Below, one piece after another: positions 53,017-56,616 of a stretch of 56,616 bases of DNA. Both the position numbers and the translations under genes were made by a program. The stretch's first letter is position 1; every line of letters begins with the position of its first letter. The DNA is from Haplomitrium mnioides (lineage: Eukaryota; Marchantiophyta; Haplomitriopsida; Calobryales), in contig JBNGIS010010402.1 in NCBI GenBank assembly GCA_049999725.1, positions 1-56,616 on the forward strand, written 5' to 3'. The notes under the pieces were generated by a model. It saw only the letters and a program-made list of their open reading frames with translations. It was not told where the DNA came from and made no database searches.

Positions 53017-56000
53017 TGTCAGCCCTGCCGCTGTGGTGCTATGCTGAAACCACAACCCCACGTCGCCGTAGCCGCCAAAATAAGGGTTTTCGGGATACTT
53101 GTTGTAGGAGGGACTAATAATTTGTTGATTTGAGTGGTTTAGGAGGGTGATGGGCTGGATTTGGTTCAGGTTTGGGCACCCATCCTTGGTTTACAGATCA
53201 CAGCAACTGGTTCAGGTCAAAACAGAGTTTTGGAATTTCTGAAATCGGCTTTTGCTCCACTTTATTCCTTCTCGACACCTAGTGGAGGTGGTTGGACTTT
53301 GGCGCACGGATACAACTCTGCCCCCCTACTTGGGACCAGGCCCAGCTCTGTAATTACAGAGTTCCAGGAACTGGAACCTGCCTCTAACTCCTACCCCTAA
53401 TTGCTCCTATGCTGAATTTGAACTACCAAAAAAACATAATTTTGAAATATTCTAATAATTGACAACAGATTTTTTCCAGCGAAGTTCTGAATGTTTTTAC
53501 AAGCTCTTCCTAATTGTATCTACAGAGTTCAGAATCTGTACATGCCGAAAAGTAACACCCAAAGACAACAAAGCCGAAAGAATTCTTGGTGTGGTGTTAC
53601 CAATTCCCAAAATCGGGAATTTTACGTGATCGTGATCTCCCTTCTTCTGGTCGATGCTGCCCTTGGCGTGCTAGTGGCTAGAGGTCCTCCCTCGATCACT
53701 TTCGTCTTCCTTGTTGCCCCATTGAGTTGCTCCTTTGCTGCAAACAGTCGCTGGTTTTCAGATCTGTCGGCTCCTCCACCACTCACAATCTCCACATTCC
53801 GTCGGCTACCCACAATTGTTGGCTGCCCCCTCTTTCAATTCCACTTCAATTTCTCACACCCGTTCAGACGAAAGAATTTTACTTCTGCCCCACAAAAGGT
53901 GTATGTTCTTCTCCCTCACCAGGGAGATGCTCCTCTCAAACACCGGTCACCCACTCCACCTTGTTGCCTCCTTACTCTTCTCCTGGGAGCATACCTCACC
54001 AGAACTTCTTGAGGCTCCACAAAATCTCACCAGAGTAAAATCCTTGGCCTAGATTGCCCCAACAAATCCTTTACTCAGAAACTTGAGCTCACCCTCCCTG
54101 GCTCCAAAGGGGGGATACTCCTTATGTGCCTTCCCAAACGAAAATGCGGTGTAATTCGAAAATCGTGCATGCAGCCACTGAAGAAGTGGAAACATGTGCC
54201 AAAGAAAGTTGATAAGAGTCTCCTTCACCAACTAGAGCCCATTGCTCTTCTGTTGGAAGTCACCTCCTTGTCCACAAATCCTTGCACAAGCCCACGCTCG
54301 CTCTGCTCATGTACGTCCACAGCCTCCCTCCACGACTCCGCTTGCTCCAACCCGATGGAAAAAAAAAACACAATGCAAGGATCCTCTACAATGAATCCCC
54401 CGTCGAAGGTATACCTCCAGAGTGAGGAAGCGAGCACCTCCATTAATGCTCCATTGGCTTTCCCTTTGGCGCCCGTCTGTAATTGAACTTTAATACTAAT
54501 CTTAGTCCGGGTTGACTAGCATAATGAGCCCAACTTGAAGGCTCCAACCTACTTGGCCAGACGCATTATTTTAATAGCTAAATCATTTGCTATCAATAGT
54601 CTAGACCATAGAGATGGTCTTCCCAAATTTTGGTGATCATATCTTTTCTCTATTAAGTTTAGAGGGTTTTTTATTTAAAGCCTTTATAAAGGTCTTTTGA
54701 CTCTTTATCTTTTCCATCTTTCTTAGTAATTTAGTTCATTTGTCCTTTTATTCATCGTTCTCTTGCAATAAGAACTTTGGTGCTCTTTGTCTTTCCCCTT
54801 GCCCGTCCTCCTTCCTCTTCGTGATCCTTGGCGCATTCTCTTCATGCACGATCCCTTCCTAACGCCCAAAATGCTCTTGTTTTTGGAGAGTGATGATTCT
54901 TTGAATGAAGAGGACGTGATTGGTTGTGGTGGAGTAGGACTTGTTTATAAAGCCGTAATGGAGAATGGAATGGCGGTTGCTGTTCAGAGCGTGGCTATGA
55001 AAGAAGATCAGAAGGGGCTGTCTGGGTAGAAGCAAATCGAAAGCGATTCCTCCTAGCACGAATTCACGCAGCCCGCACATCTGATTTTCCGAAAACAATA
55101 GCGCCTCCCTGAACGCCTCCAAAACAATCTCCTTCCCTTGCGATTGAGGCCTCTGCGTGCAAATTTTTCTTCTCCGACAATCTCCTGGCCTATGCGAGCT
55201 AGCCTGACGACCTCCGCTACTCACAAATTCTTCTATTTGATCTTTCTCTTTGCCTCATTCCAATCCTCGTGTGCCCTCTCGATTTTTGGCAAATTCCCCT
55301 CTCTTGCTCGATTCATTTCTCTCTGCTAGCCTGCAATCAGCTCCTCCAACCTCTCCACTCGGATTCCTTGCCTCTTCTTCGAAATCTCCCCGCTATCATG
55401 ATGCCCTGCGATCGATTCCCGTGAAATCCTTGGAGAGGGTTCAAATTCATATCTGCTTGTACAATACCCCTCCTTCTGGCAATTTTGGCGAGATCCTGTA
55501 GCTTTTTGGTGTGATATCCTCTTCTCTTTTCTCCTTGCGATTTATGCTCATGCGCAAAGCTCTCTCTGTTGCGTGAATGCCCTTCGATTCTCTACCCGAA
55601 ACCCCCAGTGCCATTGATTCTTCTGCAGCGACGAATTCTTCTTTGCTCTAAACCTGCCTCTGCCACCCTCTCATTCGATGGTGTCCTCCAGCCCCGATTT
55701 CATCCTGCAAGTCTCTTCAATTTTTGTCTCCAGGTCCCTCGATCACCCATGCTCCTCTCCAACATCAATTTGTTCTGTGCCCCTTCGTGATTCTTCCCTC
55801 CTCCTCTGCGTGATTTCTTGGTTGCGGCGATTCTTTTCCTTCTCAAATCCTCTGCGACGAGTCCTCCTTTTTCACAACTTCCTCCTCCAATCCTGCACGA
55901 TTCAACCTCTCTCCTTGTCCTGTTCGAATCAATCCTCTCTCTTACTTGAAGCTCCTCTCCAATCGATTTGCTCCTCGCCTGCTCCTTCCCTCTCGAATTT

Positions 56001-56616
56001 CTCTTATTCCTCCCTACACATTTATGGCGAAATCTTCCTATCTCTCTGGCGAATTTCTCATCCCCATCCCCGTATTGTACTTCCTGATCCCCCGCATTCT
56101 ATCAAAATCCTCTCCTAGGTCCACTCGGTGCCTCCTTCGAAATATCATTCCTGCTCGATTTCCCCAGCCACCCCCTTCAATTCATTCCTTTGCGATCTGC
56201 CTGGCGTCGTCCTCTAGCTTCATTTTTCTGGATCGATCCTTGTCGATTCACTTCTCCCTACCAGCCTCTGATGTCAATCCTCTCCTCGATCCATCCTTCC
56301 TCACTGAATCAGATCTTCATCCTGGCCTGTTTGATTCAGCCTCCTCCACATTGCCTTCCTCTTCCCTTCGCTCACTTCTGGCAATTTTGCTTGTAAGTCG
56401 ATCAGGTTGATCGAATCAGCGGATGGATGTAGCTGATCGATTCAGCTAATGGATGCAGCGAATTGATTTAGCTGATCGATGCGACTGCTTGTTGCGGGTG
56501 CTCGCGCGGTGACAACATAAAGGAGGAAATAAGGGGGAGAGATAAAGGGGGAAGAGAAAGAGAAAAGAAAAGAGGGAAGAAAAGAAGAAAGAAAGAAGAA
56601 GAGGAAAGAAAGAAGA
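53017..56616. mobile_element. TGTCAG-type LTR-like insertion, runs off the window
   Basis: Begins TGTCAGCCC exactly where the G5 RNase H text stops. The right end is not in the window. The interior is C/T-rich with no retroelement coding text, and the last 100 bp are a purine-rich run. The terminus and composition recall the 2673-6877 element, but I could not align the interiors. It carries a receptor-kinase fragment at 54870-55029. Other ORFs (55-56.4 kb) look like chance in C/T-rich DNA. Confidence 0.45.
54870..55029 (+). pseudogene. Captured receptor-kinase fragment (LRR-RLK-like)
   Basis: Reads FLESDDSLNEEDVIGCGGVG, then LVYKAVMENGMAVAVQSVAM and KEDQKGLSG before a stop. This is the start of a plant receptor-like kinase domain, with the glycine loop GCGGVGLVYKA and the VAVK position, but the ATP-binding lysine is Gln. 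No transmembrane part, other kinase subdomains or exons are found nearby. About 50 codons only, so a captured or decayed fragment. Confidence 0.7.

Noticed and set aside
53491-54486. Overlapping plus-strand ORFs of 100-170 codons
   Set aside because: They overlap each other in several frames in C/T-rich DNA with no recognisable domain.
55250-56410. Serine/proline/leucine-rich ORFs at the window end
   Set aside because: Composition reflects CT-rich DNA; there are no motifs, and parallel ORFs occur in three frames.

Overview
The window is nuclear DNA of a land plant. Two intact, intron-bearing plant genes lie in a background of decayed, nested mobile elements. Plant-type PEP carboxylase, an ESCRT cofactor of the LIP5/VTA1 type, Ty3/gypsy elements with plant tRNA-iMet primer sites and a chromodomain lineage all point to a plant. 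The exact clade cannot be read from the sequence; the AT-rich, repeat-heavy setting and the unusual methyltransferase-like genes would suit a seedless plant or gymnosperm as well as a flowering plant.

Layout. 1-11.5 kb: remains of a two-gene system. A DNA N4/N6 amino-methyltransferase-like gene lies on the minus strand (about 0.85-8.76 kb). Transposase-like reading frames lie on the plus strand on both sides (1-0.64 kb and 9.19-11.55 kb). A 4.2-kb LTR-type element (2673-6877) with a perfect 5-bp target duplication interrupts a coding exon of the methyltransferase gene. 11.55-22.27 kb: a long gypsy element (G1) with two LTRs, gag, protease, RT, RNase H and integrase. 22.27-25.6 kb: diverged AT-rich repeats, a dense array of short palindromes, and a second methyltransferase-like copy on the plus strand. 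25.97-29.85 kb: a minus-strand gypsy element (G2). 29.95-35.0 kb: a complete but stop-riddled chromovirus (G3). 36.4-39.35 kb: the LIP5/VTA1 gene, six exons, plus strand. 40.7-45.8 kb: the PEPC gene, ten exons, minus strand, convergent with LIP5. 47.5-53.0 kb: an old gypsy fragment (G5) split by a chromovirus (G4) whose integrase core is deleted. 53.0 kb to the end: another TGTCAG-type insertion, running off the window, with a captured receptor-kinase fragment.

The main discovery candidate is the methyltransferase/transposase-like pair. Both methyltransferase copies keep, in beta-class order, a catalytic DIPY-type motif, a YQKP-like motif and an LDxFSxSGT SAM-binding motif. Their introns carry arrays of a near-palindromic unit of the form GTCYATGCnnGCATRGAC that is found almost nowhere else in the window. 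Stop codons in these genes and in the retroelements are mostly explained by C-to-T or G-to-A change, as expected from decay of methylated DNA.

The two host genes look functional. PEPC assembles to 970 residues with all catalytic loops, the C-terminal QNTG and a C3-type alanine. LIP5/VTA1 assembles to 474 residues with both conserved ends.
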